This document shows positions 24,914 to 35,160 of a stretch of 64,000 nucleotides of DNA, in pieces. The DNA comes from Salticus scenicus. Taxonomy: Eukaryota > Arthropoda > Arachnida > Araneae > Salticidae. Numbering within the stretch: the stretch's first letter is position 1; each line of letters starts with the position of its first letter. The notes below the pieces were generated by a model. That model worked only from the letters and a program-made list of their open reading frames with translations, was not told the DNA's origin and made no database searches. The position numbers and the translations under genes were made by a program. The stretch covers positions 61,191,718 through 61,255,717 of the forward strand of contig OZ005650.1 of NCBI GenBank assembly GCA_963930645.1, given 5' to 3'.

Positions 24914-24985
24914 GGCCTGTTAGTTCAGTTGGTTAGAGTATCATGCTAATAAGCGAAAGTCGTGGGTTTGATCTTCTAAGGTCCA
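24914..24985 (+). pseudogene. tRNA-Ile(AAT)-like sequence, degenerate
   Basis: It starts GGCCTGTTAGTTCAGTTGG and contains the anticodon loop CTAATAA (anticodon AAT) and GTCGTGGGTTTGATC. The order and spacing are those of tRNA-Ile. The A box is good (TAGTTCAGTTGG); the B box is altered (GGTTTGATC for GGTTCGATC). Acceptor pairing fails at several positions and one base is missing after the anticodon loop (72 instead of about 74 nt). It is a pseudogene or the head of a tRNA-derived SINE. No clear poly-T terminator follows directly; ACATTTTTC occurs about 10 bases downstream. Confidence 0.85.
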
Positions 24986-25504
24986 ATGTGTTACATTTTT
25001 CAGATAAGTAATAGAAAAGGTGTCAGATGATTACAAAAAAACTTTCAGAGTCTTCGCAGTATCCTAAAGCGTATGGATGACGAGAAAGTGACGGAAAACA
25101 AAGGTAAAAGTGATTTGGCCGATTTGTATGCAAAGGCCTGATCGTAGAGCCACAGAATTTAGCATGGAGGTCCATATTAACTTCTCCTGACGCTCACCGA
25201 AGCTCAATTTTTGATTAGATTTTTAAAATTAATTAAAAGTTTTGCAGATAGGAATATTTTCTGGTGCTGCCATCGGCTGTCATGGAGTGATGAGGATACT
25301 CTGTCCAAGAAACAGATTTCTTAATAATGCAGTTCTTGATTAATAGCATTGCTATTTACTTCAGCAAGCAGTAATGCTTATCGCAGCAAATCGTAGTAAG
25401 CAGTGGACACACGAAGCGAGGTTTTAAGCTATTTCAAAAAATATATATTAATTTTAATTTATAAAGTTATTTCAAATATAGTGTTTATTGTTTTTGGAAA
25501 ATTT

Positions 25505-25545
25505 CTTTAAGTGCAGTGACTAGTGAAGCAGGCAAAGCTTGGTAG
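25505..25545 (+). mobile_element. degenerate Helitron-like 3' end
   Basis: GTGACTAGTGAAGCAGGCAA followed by AGCTTGGTAG|T matches the Helitron tail GTGACCAGCGAAGCGGGCAAAGCCTGCTAG|T, but the terminal CTAG is GTAG here. No 5' end was recognised. The U2-like and tRNA-like sequences upstream might be cargo of this element, which is inference. Confidence 0.5.
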
Positions 25546-25572
25546 TTGAAAATACAGGTATATTGTCAAACC

Positions 25573-25575
<3 letters not shown>

Positions 25576-25610
<35 letters not shown>
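25576..25610. repeat. homopolymer T, 35 bases
   Basis: An uninterrupted run of T directly at the left edge of the plus copy of repeat U. In reverse it could be a poly-A tail, but no retroelement was recognised beside it. Confidence 0.9.
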
Positions 25611-25611
<1 letters not shown>

Positions 25612-25619
25612 TCGCAAGA

Positions 25620-25925
25620 TCGTTTTTTTAAGTCACAGAATAGGAAACAGCGAACAAATAAATGCATGTTTATGCGTTCAGTTCTTAGTATTTATACCTA
25701 CGATAAGTTCGATCGTACTAAATTTTTGATGTTCTACGAGGTCTCGTACAGTTTTTCAGGTAGAAATACAAACACTGCTGCTTTCTACCAGGTGGCGCTG
25801 TAAGTGGTCGTATCTTGTAAACGCGCATTGCTACTTTACTGACTCTAAGTAGTTTCTTTATTAATATAGTTGCAGCCGTTCAGAATTTAAAAAAGTAACA
25901 ACGGCCCTGGGGGCACCCTGTATAT
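25620..25925 (+). repeat. repeat U, plus copy of an inverted pair
   Basis: Order: AGTCACAGAATAGGAAAC, CGAACAAATAAATGCATG, GCGTTCAGTTCTTAG, then CAGGTGGCGCTGTAAGTGG and CTTTACTGACTC. A GGGGGCACCCTGTATA-type end follows (about 25906-25922). This copy is longer in the middle than the minus copy at 24150-24440. A 64-codon open frame across it is a shadow. Confidence 0.65.
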
Positions 25926-26280
25926 AAAATTCTCCCAATTTCTCACTGCACATAAAGAGATTGTTCCAATACTTACTTTATTTTTATTTCTTTACATAGG
26001 TGCCTTAAATAAACTAAGAATAAAATTGCTGTTATTAAAATACAAAATGATAATAGTAAGTTAAAAGAAAAGATCAAAATTAGGAAGAGCATACATTGCT
26101 TTGAGAAAATTCTCTATGTAGTTATAAATAATTACACAAAAAGGCTTTATTATTATTATTATTTTTTTTTTTGCGAAAATTTAAATTTATAATTCTTTGA
26201 TGTAAGCATCTATAATTTGTATTCAAAGCAAAAATATGCACTGGTTTAAAACATAATTTAAAGAAAAAAGAAGTAGAGAG

Positions 26281-26312
<32 letters not shown>
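26281..26312. repeat. homopolymer A, 32 bases
   Basis: Uninterrupted A run preceded by a GA-rich patch. The minus-strand open frame here is mostly poly-Phe and not a gene. Confidence 0.9.
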
Positions 26313-26313
<1 letters not shown>

Positions 26314-26602
26314 GCCTCTAGAAATACTTTTAATTAAGATTATGTGATGAAAAAATTCAAAACTCAAAAAAACTCTTAAGATGATTTCATACATATATAT
26401 ATATATTCTGTGTAATATTCTTTTTTTAAAGTTGGATATTTCTTAAATAAATCTTCAAACGGCAATTTATAAAAAATATTTACTTTCTTTTGAATTATAA
26501 TTACAGCATATCTTTTTGCGCATTTATTATCTGTGGTAATTTTCTCCGCAATAAACAGTTGTTAGACTGTAAATTTCAATTATTCTACACATGAAGATAA
26601 AT

Positions 26603-27094
26603 CATGATGAATAAATTCGCTTATGTGTTTCGATTAAATTGAAAATATTCAAAAGAAAAATATAATATAAAAGGTTGACAAAATAATTTTATGATTAAAA
26701 AAAGACTACAAAACAAAAGTTTTATTAATAATTTTATTTAAACAATAAGAAAAAAATAATGAACATTTAAATTTGATGCAATTATTTTGATTACGCATAT
26801 CATAACCTTAATAAATATATCTATAAAAAAGTGAATGCGCAACTATAATAAACCATGATGAATAAATTCGATTATGTATTTCGATTAAATTGAAAATATT
26901 CAAATGAAAAATATAATATAAATGACAAAATAATTTTATGATTAAAAAAAGACTACAAAACTAAAGTTTTATTAATTTTATTTAAACAATAAGAAAAAAA
27001 AATAATGAACATTTGAATTTGATGCAATTATTTTGATTACGCATATCATAACCTTAATAAATATATGTATAAAAAAGTGAATGCGCAACTATAA
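26603..27094 (+). repeat. recent tandem duplication, unit about 250 bp, two copies
   Basis: Unit one (26603-26853) and unit two (26854-27094) both run from CATGATGAATAAATTCG to AAGTGAATGCGCAACTATAA with only scattered substitutions and short indels. The high similarity in such AT-rich DNA points to a recent event. No coding content. Confidence 0.9.
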
Positions 27095-27892
27095 ACAAGC
27101 TGTTCAAGATTGATCACTGAACATTATATTTATTATACCAGAAAAAAAAAATAATAATGTATAAAAGAAATGACATTATTGTAAAGTATTTATGAATGAA
27201 TTCAAAGTTCTTTTCTAAAGAATGGTTTGCAACATTATAAGAGGTTCAATAACATTTAGCATAAACATTAAAATATGTTTATGTAATATCGAATCTACTT
27301 TTAAGTCTTACCTTTTAAACTTTTGCTTTAACAGAAGCAGAACGCTTATAGCGATATCTTTGCATTATTATGCATTCTGAGAGCTACGAATTTATAAATT
27401 CTTATTAGAAATTGTCCGAAACACGTAATTAAGCAAACTTTCACAGACAGCATAATCGTCTGATATTAATGACTGTGTAAAAGGACTGAGATAAATGTCT
27501 TAATAATTCCAGTAAGTTTAAAATTAAGACATGTTACAGTTTAGAGACTTATAAATTAAGATTTTTACACTTATGACACATTTGAAGCCCAAACATTTTA
27601 CATTTCAAAAACACTTATATTATTAAAAATTTTTCACGTAGAATCTATTACAACATGTATATTTTGTTTAAATTTCTCTTAATATTCACTAAATTTCATA
27701 TTATTTTATATAATAAACATTACATTTTTACCCCAAAGTTCGAAAGTGTGTCTTATCTTTTGTCGATGAGTGTATATTTAACCCCCTTAGAAATCGTACA
27801 TGAAAGTTGCTATAATGAAATCGCCGAAGAGCGTGCTTTGTATGGAAGTATTACAGGCACAAATTCCTTTTTAATATATCTCACAGACTTGA

Positions 27893-29269
27893 TCTATATT
27901 AATAAAATCAGACTTTTGTCTGTAAATTTGTCGGAATCAAAACATTTTGCGATATCTTCACGTTTCACACACCATGAAGGCCGAAAATGACTTCAGAAAA
28001 TTTTGCCTGTGTGTGTGTGTGTCGTGGAGTCTGTATGTCGCTTTTTTGTCCGGGTATCACGCAAGAACCGCTGTATGGAATTCAACGGCGCTTGACAGAA
28101 ACTTAGATCTTTACCTAACTTAAATTTATATCCATCAAATTCCCCACGTTTCCCCCTTAGGGGCAAAAGACAAAAAAACATTTGTCCGGGTATCACTTGA
28201 GAACGGCTGGATAGAATTCAACGGCACTTCGCAAGAATTTAGGTCTTTACCAAACTTAAAATTATATATATCAACTTTTTAGGAATTCTTGCACATTCCC
28301 TCGTAGGGGGCAAAAGACAAAAACACGTTTGTCCGGGTATCACTCGAGAACAGCTGGACGGATATCAACGGCGCTTCGCAGGAATTTAGGTCTTTACCCA
28401 AATTAAAATTATATCTGTCAACTTTTCCGAAATTACTCCTCTTTCTCCCCTGGGGTAGGCAAAAGGCAAAAACACGTTTGTAAGCATAACTCTCCTCCTA
28501 ATTTTTTCACAGTAAAGAATATGCGCATGGGGAGACTAGACAGGAGTACAAATAATACATTATCTGCATTTAGGAATTTTCGATTTTTAAGGGAAGGGAA
28601 GGGGGTAAATGTTGAAAATCCTCATTTTTGGGTAGACGTCTACCACAAATGGAACAAATATATTGAAAAAAGGCTATGCGACATCCTTAGGATATTTCCA
28701 AAAACACATTTTTGTTTTTTGGAGGTTTGCGTTTTTTTTTTTTTTTTTTCCTCGACGGAGGGGAGGGAGGGGGGGGGGGTTACGAGGAGGCAAACTCGAG
28801 ACACACATTTTAGCGCTAAATTTGTCCTTAGAAATCTATGGGATCTGTGGTCACGAAATTTGGTGCGTAAATCCGACCCTTACTGTAACTGGATTTTACG
28901 AAATCCCCCCCTCTTACCAACTTGGTGTCAAGAGGGCTATAAACACATGTAAAAACACGTTTTCCCGTTTGAATTCGCCTTAAATTATCTTATATTGGCG
29001 AACTTTGGCGTGTGGATGTTAATTAGGTGTGCGCATTATGTAGTTTTTCGAGATTCCGCAAAACTTCGAACTTAGCTACTGGGGAAGGGGGAGTAAGAAT
29101 CGGGTAAGTTGCTGCCGAAGGCAGTGGGAACACGGACTCCTCACGTTGCGAGCGAGAAAAATCTCTACTGATCACAGCGGGAACTTTAACTCAGGTTAAT
29201 TAATAATGATATGGTATTTTGACAACTCATTTCAGTATTGTGTCCAGCGAAGCGGGCAAAGCCTACTAG
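27893..29269 (+). mobile_element. complete non-autonomous Helitron
   Basis: The 5' junction is A|TCTATATTAATAAAATCAGA and the 3' junction is AAAGCCTACTAG|T. The terminal hairpin GCGGGCAAAGCCTAC lies just inside CTAG. Both A and T insertion flanks are present. The body has a (GT)n block (28007-28022), three tandem units with GTCCGGGTATCAC, a G+C-rich middle and CTGCCGAAGGCAGTGGGAAC near 29109. It encodes no replicase-helicase; overlapping open frames (28521-28983) run through poly-T and G tracts and have no domain. Confidence 0.85.
28048..28480 (+). repeat. three tandem ~145-bp units inside the Helitron
   Basis: Units start at the GTCCGGGTATCAC blocks near 28048, 28183 and 28330. Each continues with GAACGGCTGGA-like and CAACGGCGCTTCGCA-like blocks, TTTAGGTCTTTACC, AAATTATAT and a C-rich stretch with GGGGCAAAAGACAAAAACA. 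The open minus-strand frame at 27993-28196 is a shadow. Confidence 0.85.
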
Positions 29270-30440
29270 TTATTAATAAAATCGATTTAAATGAAAAAGC
29301 TTAAAATTAAAAGCTTAATATATTTTGAGAAAGTCTCTATATTTATAGATTACACAAGTAAAAATAAGCATAAATATTATTTGTATCAATACTGAGATGC
29401 ATTTTCTCAAAAGCAATCCATCTTTACTATTAAAAACGTTTTTGATACATGATATTACACGTCTCATGTTATACATAATTTATAAATATAATTTTGTTCA
29501 CAGGTTTTTTTTTTTCTTACTTCTTATGATCGAGAAAAATACTTAAATTTCTAAAACAAAAAATAAATAAATAAATCTCTGAAAGATTTTATTTTAATCA
29601 TTAATTTCTTGAAACTAAAGATGTTCCAGATATAAGATCATTCAAAGACTTTTTCGGTATGAAAGAGAATTATTTAATAGTCTTGATTTATCTTCAAAGA
29701 ATATTCGTTAAAAAATCCATTTCTCTATAAAATTAAACGATAAATCATAAAATGTAATCAAATATTTCGAAAATAGAGAAAAAATATGAACTCTATCTTT
29801 TCTTTAATATAAAAGATGACCAAAATGTAATACTAGGATTATTTTCTTTTCTTTCTTAATAATGAAACAAAAAAATCTTATCAATTCCAAATTCATTTTT
29901 TCCTTTCTTCTAAAGTATCAAAGCGAATAAGTTTTTAATAAAGACGATAAAGAATATGACAAAAGACTGATTCAAGACAAAGAATAACATAATATCTTTA
30001 ATAAAGGCCTTAAATTCCAAGTCATTAATTTTTACAAATTTTATTATGTAATTAAAAAAAATGAAGGATTCAATTTTTTTTTTTTTTTTTTTGTTCATGA
30101 AGTTGATGACAAATTAGAAAAATGCGTTACATTATATATCTTTTGCAATAAAATTTTTCCCTTCTTGTGAAAACCGGAAAATTTATTTTTTATTCATGAT
30201 ACGGATATATATATATATATTTAATAACACATAAATGGAAGTTAAAACTTGTGAATTACTGTAATTATTTACTGTAAAACATTCCATGGCAATTTAAACT
30301 TTTTGCAATTTACTTACGAATATGATTCTTCATAAATTATAATTTTTAATCCATACATACAGTAGAGTTTCAAAGAAAAGTATTAAAGTAAAATAAATAA
30401 AAAGTTTAGATTACATAAAAAATTAAAGAAGAAGACGAAG
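29270..30440. other. AT-rich stretch, no gene recognised
   Basis: No gene, element end or RNA fold recognised. Poly-T near 30074-30092 and (AT)n near 30206-30221. Confidence 0.55.
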
Positions 30441-30444
30441 AAGA

Positions 30445-30530
30445 AAAAAAAGGTCCCGTAGGTAGCCTCGAACCCAGGTCGTCTGGGCGGAAGCCTCGTG
30501 CTTTATACGCCAATGAGGCGCAGACTTGCT
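30445..30530 (-). mobile_element. tRNA-derived SINE head or tRNA-like sequence
   Basis: On the minus strand TGCGCCTCATTGG (30511-30523) fits a Pol III A box and GGTTCGAGGC (30465-30474) a B box. The distance between them matches a tRNA. A T7 run follows at 30445-30451, suitable as a Pol III terminator. Acceptor and T-stem pairing are poor, so it is not a working tRNA; no anticodon is assigned. The open frame that overlaps (30406-30711, minus) is probably chance. Confidence 0.5.
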
Positions 30531-30539
30531 TGTGAAATA

Positions 30540-31885
30540 GCTTGTATTTAAAAATTACTGAAATTTTAATGCTTTTTTCTCCAAATTCTGCTGCTAGTGG
30601 GTCCGACTGCTTTAATATGTTGTTACATTCATAGTATAGTACAATCCTGCGCAATTTCGTCCCGATCTGAATTTTCCCATGTCGTGACCTCTCTTTGTAA
30701 GAGTTATTCATAGTAGAAGTAAGTAATAATTGTGCGTTTGACCTTGAACTTTGACTTATTGCAATTATTTTAGTTATTAAGATAAAACAGTATAATTAAT
30801 CATGTGACACCTTTACCTTAAGCACTTCCATATTAATGATTACAATTAGTATTCAAAAGTTTAATACAAAGAGATTTGGGCCAAAATATAAATGTCTAAT
30901 AGTCCCATTTTTAACAATGAGAACGTTTTTTGATGGCAGATATAAAATCTTAGGTTTATAGTTGAGAAAAAATAATTGCTTTAAACATCCCTCATATGTA
31001 CCTATAAGGGACACAAGGTCAAAAGAAACAAAAATAATCGAGCACAGCCATTCCATGAATCTGTGTGGATTGACCTTATTACCAGCGTAAAATGACTTTA
31101 AACCAATTAATGTATTTAGCGGAACACTCTCCAACGAATTTATGATACGTTACAATCTACATACATTTAGAAGAGGAAAACATTGTTTACCTCGTTATAT
31201 AATTTACAGAACTATTTTTAAATTATTCGTGAACGTAAATTTTATTTCGACAGTCTTCGATTCAATTTTAACTTTGTATTCTATTAAAATATAATTTTCA
31301 GAAATGTAAAATGTATATAATTTATACTATATAATATAATATAATATAATTGGAATGAAATAATTAACCCTTTAATTGATCGTGAGAGAAAGTAAACGTA
31401 AAAGTCTACGTATTTATATTATTCAATTTTAATTATACTATTTCTAGTTACAACTTACTAATTACTAAAAATAACTCCATTCTATTATTCTTTACTTCAA
31501 ACTTCATACATTAATGATCTTGCTTTTTTCAATACTAAAAAGTCATAACCAAATTACCTTAATCCATATTCATCGATGCCAAGGAGTTCTAACTGTCTCG
31601 AACGTTACAAAGCTTCGTAGGTTGTAAAATATTTAATGTTACATTTCCCCAAGGTTAAATGTTTAAGTAAAATTCTGCAAGTTTTATTTTATTAGTAGTG
31701 TTCTTGGAAGATTTATTATTATAAATTTGAAAGGATTCAATACCTTATTAAGTTGATTAGCCATTTCAGTACGTCAATGATTGAACAAAATTGAATGATC
31801 CACATTAAGATCTGAAATTTAAGATGATTTTGTAACGTAAAATTTGTTGTTGAGTCTGTTAAATATATATATATATGATGCGTCA
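30540..31885. other. AT-rich stretch, no gene recognised
   Basis: Two short minus-strand open frames (30853-31134, 31737-31976) have no recognisable domain; the second runs into the miniature element that follows. (ATAAT)n near 31328-31350. Confidence 0.5.
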
Positions 31886-32234
31886 TTAACGCGTTGAGCG
31901 CCACGCGATTTCTTAAGGAAATCCTCGTCAGGCCACGCGCACTGTTTAAAAGCGCATTATGTTTACCGTGTTTCAATAAAATCCATTAAAATGCCTTAAA
32001 GATAATTTAATCCAATATTAAATAAAAATTAAAGTAAATTTTAAATAATTTTTCAGTAATTACTTAAAACAATGTAAATTCTGAAGTTTTATATCATATT
32101 TTACACCGTCAGCCACGAGTGGTTCACGTAGTTTTATATTATATTGTATACTATCAGCCACCGGTGGTTGGCGCGGCTTAAACGGAAAGTTCAGTGTCAG
32201 CCACCGATGGCCGACATGGCACTAAACGAGTTAA
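31886..32234. mobile_element. piggyBac-like miniature element 1
   Basis: TTAA flanks both ends (31886-31889, 32231-32234). The left end reads TTAACGCGTTGAGCGCCACG; the right end on the minus strand reads TTAACTCGTTTAGTGCCATG. TTAA target duplication is typical of piggyBac-type elements. Three internal blocks, GTCAGCCACGAGTGG (32109), ATCAGCCACCGGTGG (32153) and GTCAGCCACCGATGG (32196), act as subterminal repeats. No transposase is encoded. Confidence 0.75.
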
Positions 32235-32253
32235 CAAGACAAGCTGTTCAATG

Positions 32254-32440
32254 TATCGTAATTTCTGGTAGATAACCCGCAGGTAACGTGTCATTTCTCC
32301 ACCAGAAATTTTATTTAATAGAGAAATCTATACTTTTTCGAAGGAAGAGCTCGTACAAATATAAATTTATTTATCAATTGAAATTTCTGGTGCAAAACTG
32401 GATTATATAACCAGCGGGGTATGTACCAGAAATTACGGTA
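32254..32440. mobile_element. TA-flanked miniature element, ACCAGAAATTACG family
   Basis: CGTAATTTCTGGTA (32257-32270) is exactly repeated in reverse at the right end (TACCAGAAATTACG, 32424-32437). Homology continues inward through ATAACCCGCAGG against ATACCCCGCTGG on the minus strand. TA lies at both borders. ACCAGAAATTTTA and GAAATTTCTGGTGC recur inside. It begins 20 bases after the piggyBac-like element. Two short open frames overlap the right end and are not gene-like. Confidence 0.8.
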
Positions 32441-32836
32441 GTATTTTTAAAGATGATAATGTTATTTGTTTGGTCATGCGGCGGATTACCTGTTAATATG
32501 AAAATACTTTTGTTATTGTTTTCCTGTTTTAAATGTTCATTTGGAAATAACACTAGAGACACAAAAAATTGTTTTACTAGAACTACAAAAATTTTCTTAA
32601 ATCTATTATTAGCTGTTTACAAAGATAACGTAGCTTATCCAAATATCCAGTGACAGTAACACTTCTTTCTACCATATTTTGTGTGTCAATCGAAGCACAA
32701 TAGTTCGGTTGAATGCACAAAATTCTTGTTAAAACGGCAAAATTAATCAACAAAATTAAGTTAGTTTTACACTGTGACTTAACACATAATATTTCTAAAA
32801 AAAAAAAAAAAATATTCTTGATTAAATGTATATATA

Positions 32837-33269
32837 GGGTCGGTGCTCCAGTGATCGCCATGCTCGAGTAATTGGCATCTATCCCGAAATAATTAATAAA
32901 TAAGAAAAATAATAAAATCTTATATTTTAGATATAAGAATTTTAACATTTATGTCAAACACTGGAGCATAGGGTGCTAATAACTGGTAAAATGAATAACT
33001 AGCAGTGTCAAACACTGGAACATAGGGTTCCAATTACTAATAAAAGAAAAAACTAACAGTGTCAATTACTGAAACATTGCGTGGGTGTCAAATAAAAATT
33101 TATCAAAAAAAATTGTTGTCAAACGTATATATTTTAACATATATGTGGTTCTGAATGTCTTTCATACCATATGTATTAACTTAAGATTTCTAAAAATATT
33201 TTCTGATGACTAGAACATTAAAAACATCAGAGATTGCTTTAAAAGTGTCAATCACTGGTGCACTTACCC
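32837..33269 (-). mobile_element. TA-flanked miniature element, CACCAGTGATTGACAC family, copy 2
   Basis: Inverted copy of 12221-12667. The left end reads GGGTCGGTGCTCCAGTGATC and the right end on the minus strand GGGTAAGTGCACCAGTGATT, with TA outside both (32835-32836, 33270-33271). Internal motif copies include CAAACACTGGAGCATAGGG (about 32956) and CAAACACTGGAACATAGGG (about 33008). The homology runs end to end, so both are full-length members. The 121-codon minus frame (32583-32948) overlaps its edge and is a shadow. Confidence 0.85.
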
Positions 33270-33271
33270 TA

Positions 33272-34545
33272 CCAGTAATTTAAAAAGAAATGACGTATTG
33301 AAATAGTTTCTCAGAAAGTTTTTACCGTAAACTAAAATGAGACTCTTTAGACTCATCAGTTTCAAAATTAATATGCAAAGAGAAGTACAGAAATATTACT
33401 TTTTACTCCACAATTGATTTTTATTTTTATAGTTCAAATTATTATTTATTTATATTTTCATTTAAAAAAATAAACAAACAACGTCTAAATTATTTCACTT
33501 CAATTCTTAATACTGTGTAATACTTAAATAGAATATATTCCCCACTTCAATTTTTTTTTTTTTTTTTTTTTTTTTATCGTAGCACAGTCTTTATAAAAGT
33601 AATTTTACTTGTTTTTATTTTTTTATTCAGTATTTTTACTTGAATTACAATTACTTTTCTTCAAATTTATTGAACAAAATTTCAAGTTAAAATATCTGAT
33701 CTTAATTCTACCAAGTAAATAATATACCTAAAATTAATTTTGATTTGATATACCTTAGATTAAATAGCATTGTTGATTGATCTAAGATATATTATAATAA
33801 TTGTATTATATTAAGGTATATTATAGCAATATATTATAGTACTTGTATTATACAATTAAATTGATTCGGAGAGACATTTCGTTTTCGGCATAGCGACATG
33901 ATACTCCTAATTAACTTATTTTTTATTTTATATAAATATTTCCTTTAAAATTAACATTACATTAATTTGACGGAAATATTAATAGGAATGCTATGTTTAA
34001 CAGGCATCACAAATCGATAAATCTAACGATAAATTATTATATTTTTCAAAAGAAAATAATTTTAATATGACTTATTTTCGATAATTTAAGGAATATAGGG
34101 TGCTTTAACCTTAAAACAAAATCTATTTTTTTAAATATATTAAAATATGAAGAATTCAGAAACTTTTGAAGCCTGATTTATGATTCTGCGTAATTTGGTT
34201 CAAACATTATGAATAAAAATTGTAATCGATGTCACGACCGAACTCTATTCCATTTCCAAACTTAAAAGCTCATTTCCTGAAAAGTGATTTTTGACATTAT
34301 CCTTAAGATATTTTAACTTGAAATTTACACATTAAATTTTTTTATTGGTCTTAAAATGTTTGTACAAACATATTTCATAAAATTAAGTAAATATTTAGAG
34401 AAATTTCAAAATCTACTATTTTAAAAGTATGTTAAATTTAATAAAATTAAACATAATTTATACGTCTCATTAATATATTAAAACCACTGTAACATTTAAA
34501 ATGAGATAATGAATACAAAAATTTTAAAACTTTAAAAATACATTT
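33272..34545. other. AT-rich stretch, no gene recognised
   Basis: Poly-T at about 33550-33575. A weak inverted repeat (ATACCTTAGAT at about 33751 against ATCTAAGATAT at about 33780) was seen. No coding sequence. Confidence 0.5.
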
Positions 34546-34571
34546 TTATTAAAAACATTAAAACTCACGAC

Positions 34572-34606
34572 AGACGTTTCGGCTAGAACACTAGCCCTCC
34601 TCAGTG
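34572..34606 (-). other. hammerhead-like core in the Penelope-like 3' tail
   Basis: On the minus strand CTGAGGA is followed by the perfect stem GGCTAG-TGTT-CTAGCC and then GAAAC. This is the order of a hammerhead ribozyme core (CUGANGA, stem II, GAAA). Penelope-like elements are known to carry hammerhead motifs. Stem III is short and the base expected at the cleavage site appears to be G, so this copy is probably inactive. Confidence 0.55.
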
Positions 34607-34651
34607 ACAAACATACAAGCACAACATTTACAAAAAAAAATTCATAACGCA

Positions 34652-34968
34652 TCATAAGAAGATTATACATTCAGGAGGAATAGCTTTCGCCTCGTTCAAG
34701 GCAGAATGTTGCATTTTAGTAAAAGCGCCCTCTAGAAAAATACGGGATTCGTATAAATTTACATTAGAGGCTAGAATTTTAAACTTGTCAAAATCAGGAA
34801 TATGATCACTATTGAGGGAATGGATCACGAGTTTTGATCTTAAATCACCTGTTTTATATGAGCGTTTATGTTCCTTTAATCTAATTTCACCTGTTCTGCC
34901 AGTTTCACCGATATATGTAGAATCACAATTTTTACAGGGATACAATAGATTACACCAAGACGTTTAAG
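34652..34968 (-). pseudogene. GIY-YIG endonuclease domain of a Penelope-like element
   Basis: The frame reads YPCKNCDSTYIGETGR near its start, then RLKEHKRSYK and, later, SLNSDHIPDF and ESRIFLEGAF. The CxxC before STYIG, the YIGETGR strand and the downstream Arg/His/Glu pattern fit the endonuclease of Penelope-like retroelements, which nicks target DNA for reverse transcription. The domain is open to its own stop at 34652 (C-terminus PPECIIFL). There is no Met: the sequence enters from an upstream part of one long polyprotein, now broken by a stop and by an expanded simple repeat. It is a fragment, not a functional gene. Confidence 0.8.
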
Positions 34969-34995
34969 TGTGTGTGTGTGTGGGGGGGGGGGGGG

Positions 34996-35150
34996 TTAAA
35001 GTTTGAGAGAAAGTTGCTAATACGGTGTTGAGGTTTAAAGCTAGTAGAGATAATAACTGTTTTAAGCAAGTTAGCGATACCTTTATAATAAGGGATAGTT
35101 GTACGGTGAGTAGAATTTTTACTTATGTTAAATTTAAAAACTTTAACTTT
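34996..35150 (-). pseudogene. reverse transcriptase C-terminal remnant
   Basis: Translation on the minus strand gives VKVFKFNISKNSTHRT, then TIPYYKGIANLLKTV and SFKPQHRISNFLS. The IPYYKG block is typical of the region between RT and endonuclease in Penelope-like elements. Nothing of the RT catalytic motifs remains upstream; the sequence runs into a poly-A/T and (GAAA)n tract. It continues in the same element as the GIY-YIG fragment. Confidence 0.7.
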
Positions 35151-35160
35151 TTCTAAAAGT

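Larger units (their letters stand above)
24709..25239 (+). repeat. duplicated ~115-bp unit around the tRNA-like sequence
   Basis: Unit one (about 24709-24828) and unit two (about 25131-25239) share CTGATCGCAGAGC/CTGATCGTAGAGC, a GGAGGYCCA block, CTCYTGACGC and a tail TTTTAAAATTAATTAAAA. They are diverged (roughly 70-75% by eye) and in direct orientation. The hairpin (24863-24910) and the tRNA-like sequence (24914-24985) lie between them. Confidence 0.65.
34546..35160 (-). mobile_element. Penelope-like retroelement, 5'-truncated
   Basis: Reading the minus strand: a remnant of the reverse-transcriptase C-terminal region (35150-34996), a GIY-YIG-type endonuclease domain (34968-34652) and a 3' tail with a hammerhead-like hairpin (34606-34572). 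This order, RT then GIY-YIG, defines Penelope-like elements. A (GT)n plus G13 tract (about 34968-34995) and a stop separate the two coding remnants. The 5' part is missing; a (GAAA)n tract begins at about 35184. Confidence 0.8.

Noticed and set aside
24914..24985. Functional tRNA-Ile gene
   Set aside because: Acceptor stem mismatches, altered B box and a missing base after the anticodon loop.
25576..25610. Poly-A tail of a retroelement (minus strand)
   Set aside because: No retroelement coding sequence or target duplication was found next to the 35-base run; homopolymers of this size are common here.
28521..28983. 143- and 106-codon overlapping open frames
   Set aside because: They lie inside a complete Helitron and cross poly-T and G-runs; no recognisable protein and no conserved block.
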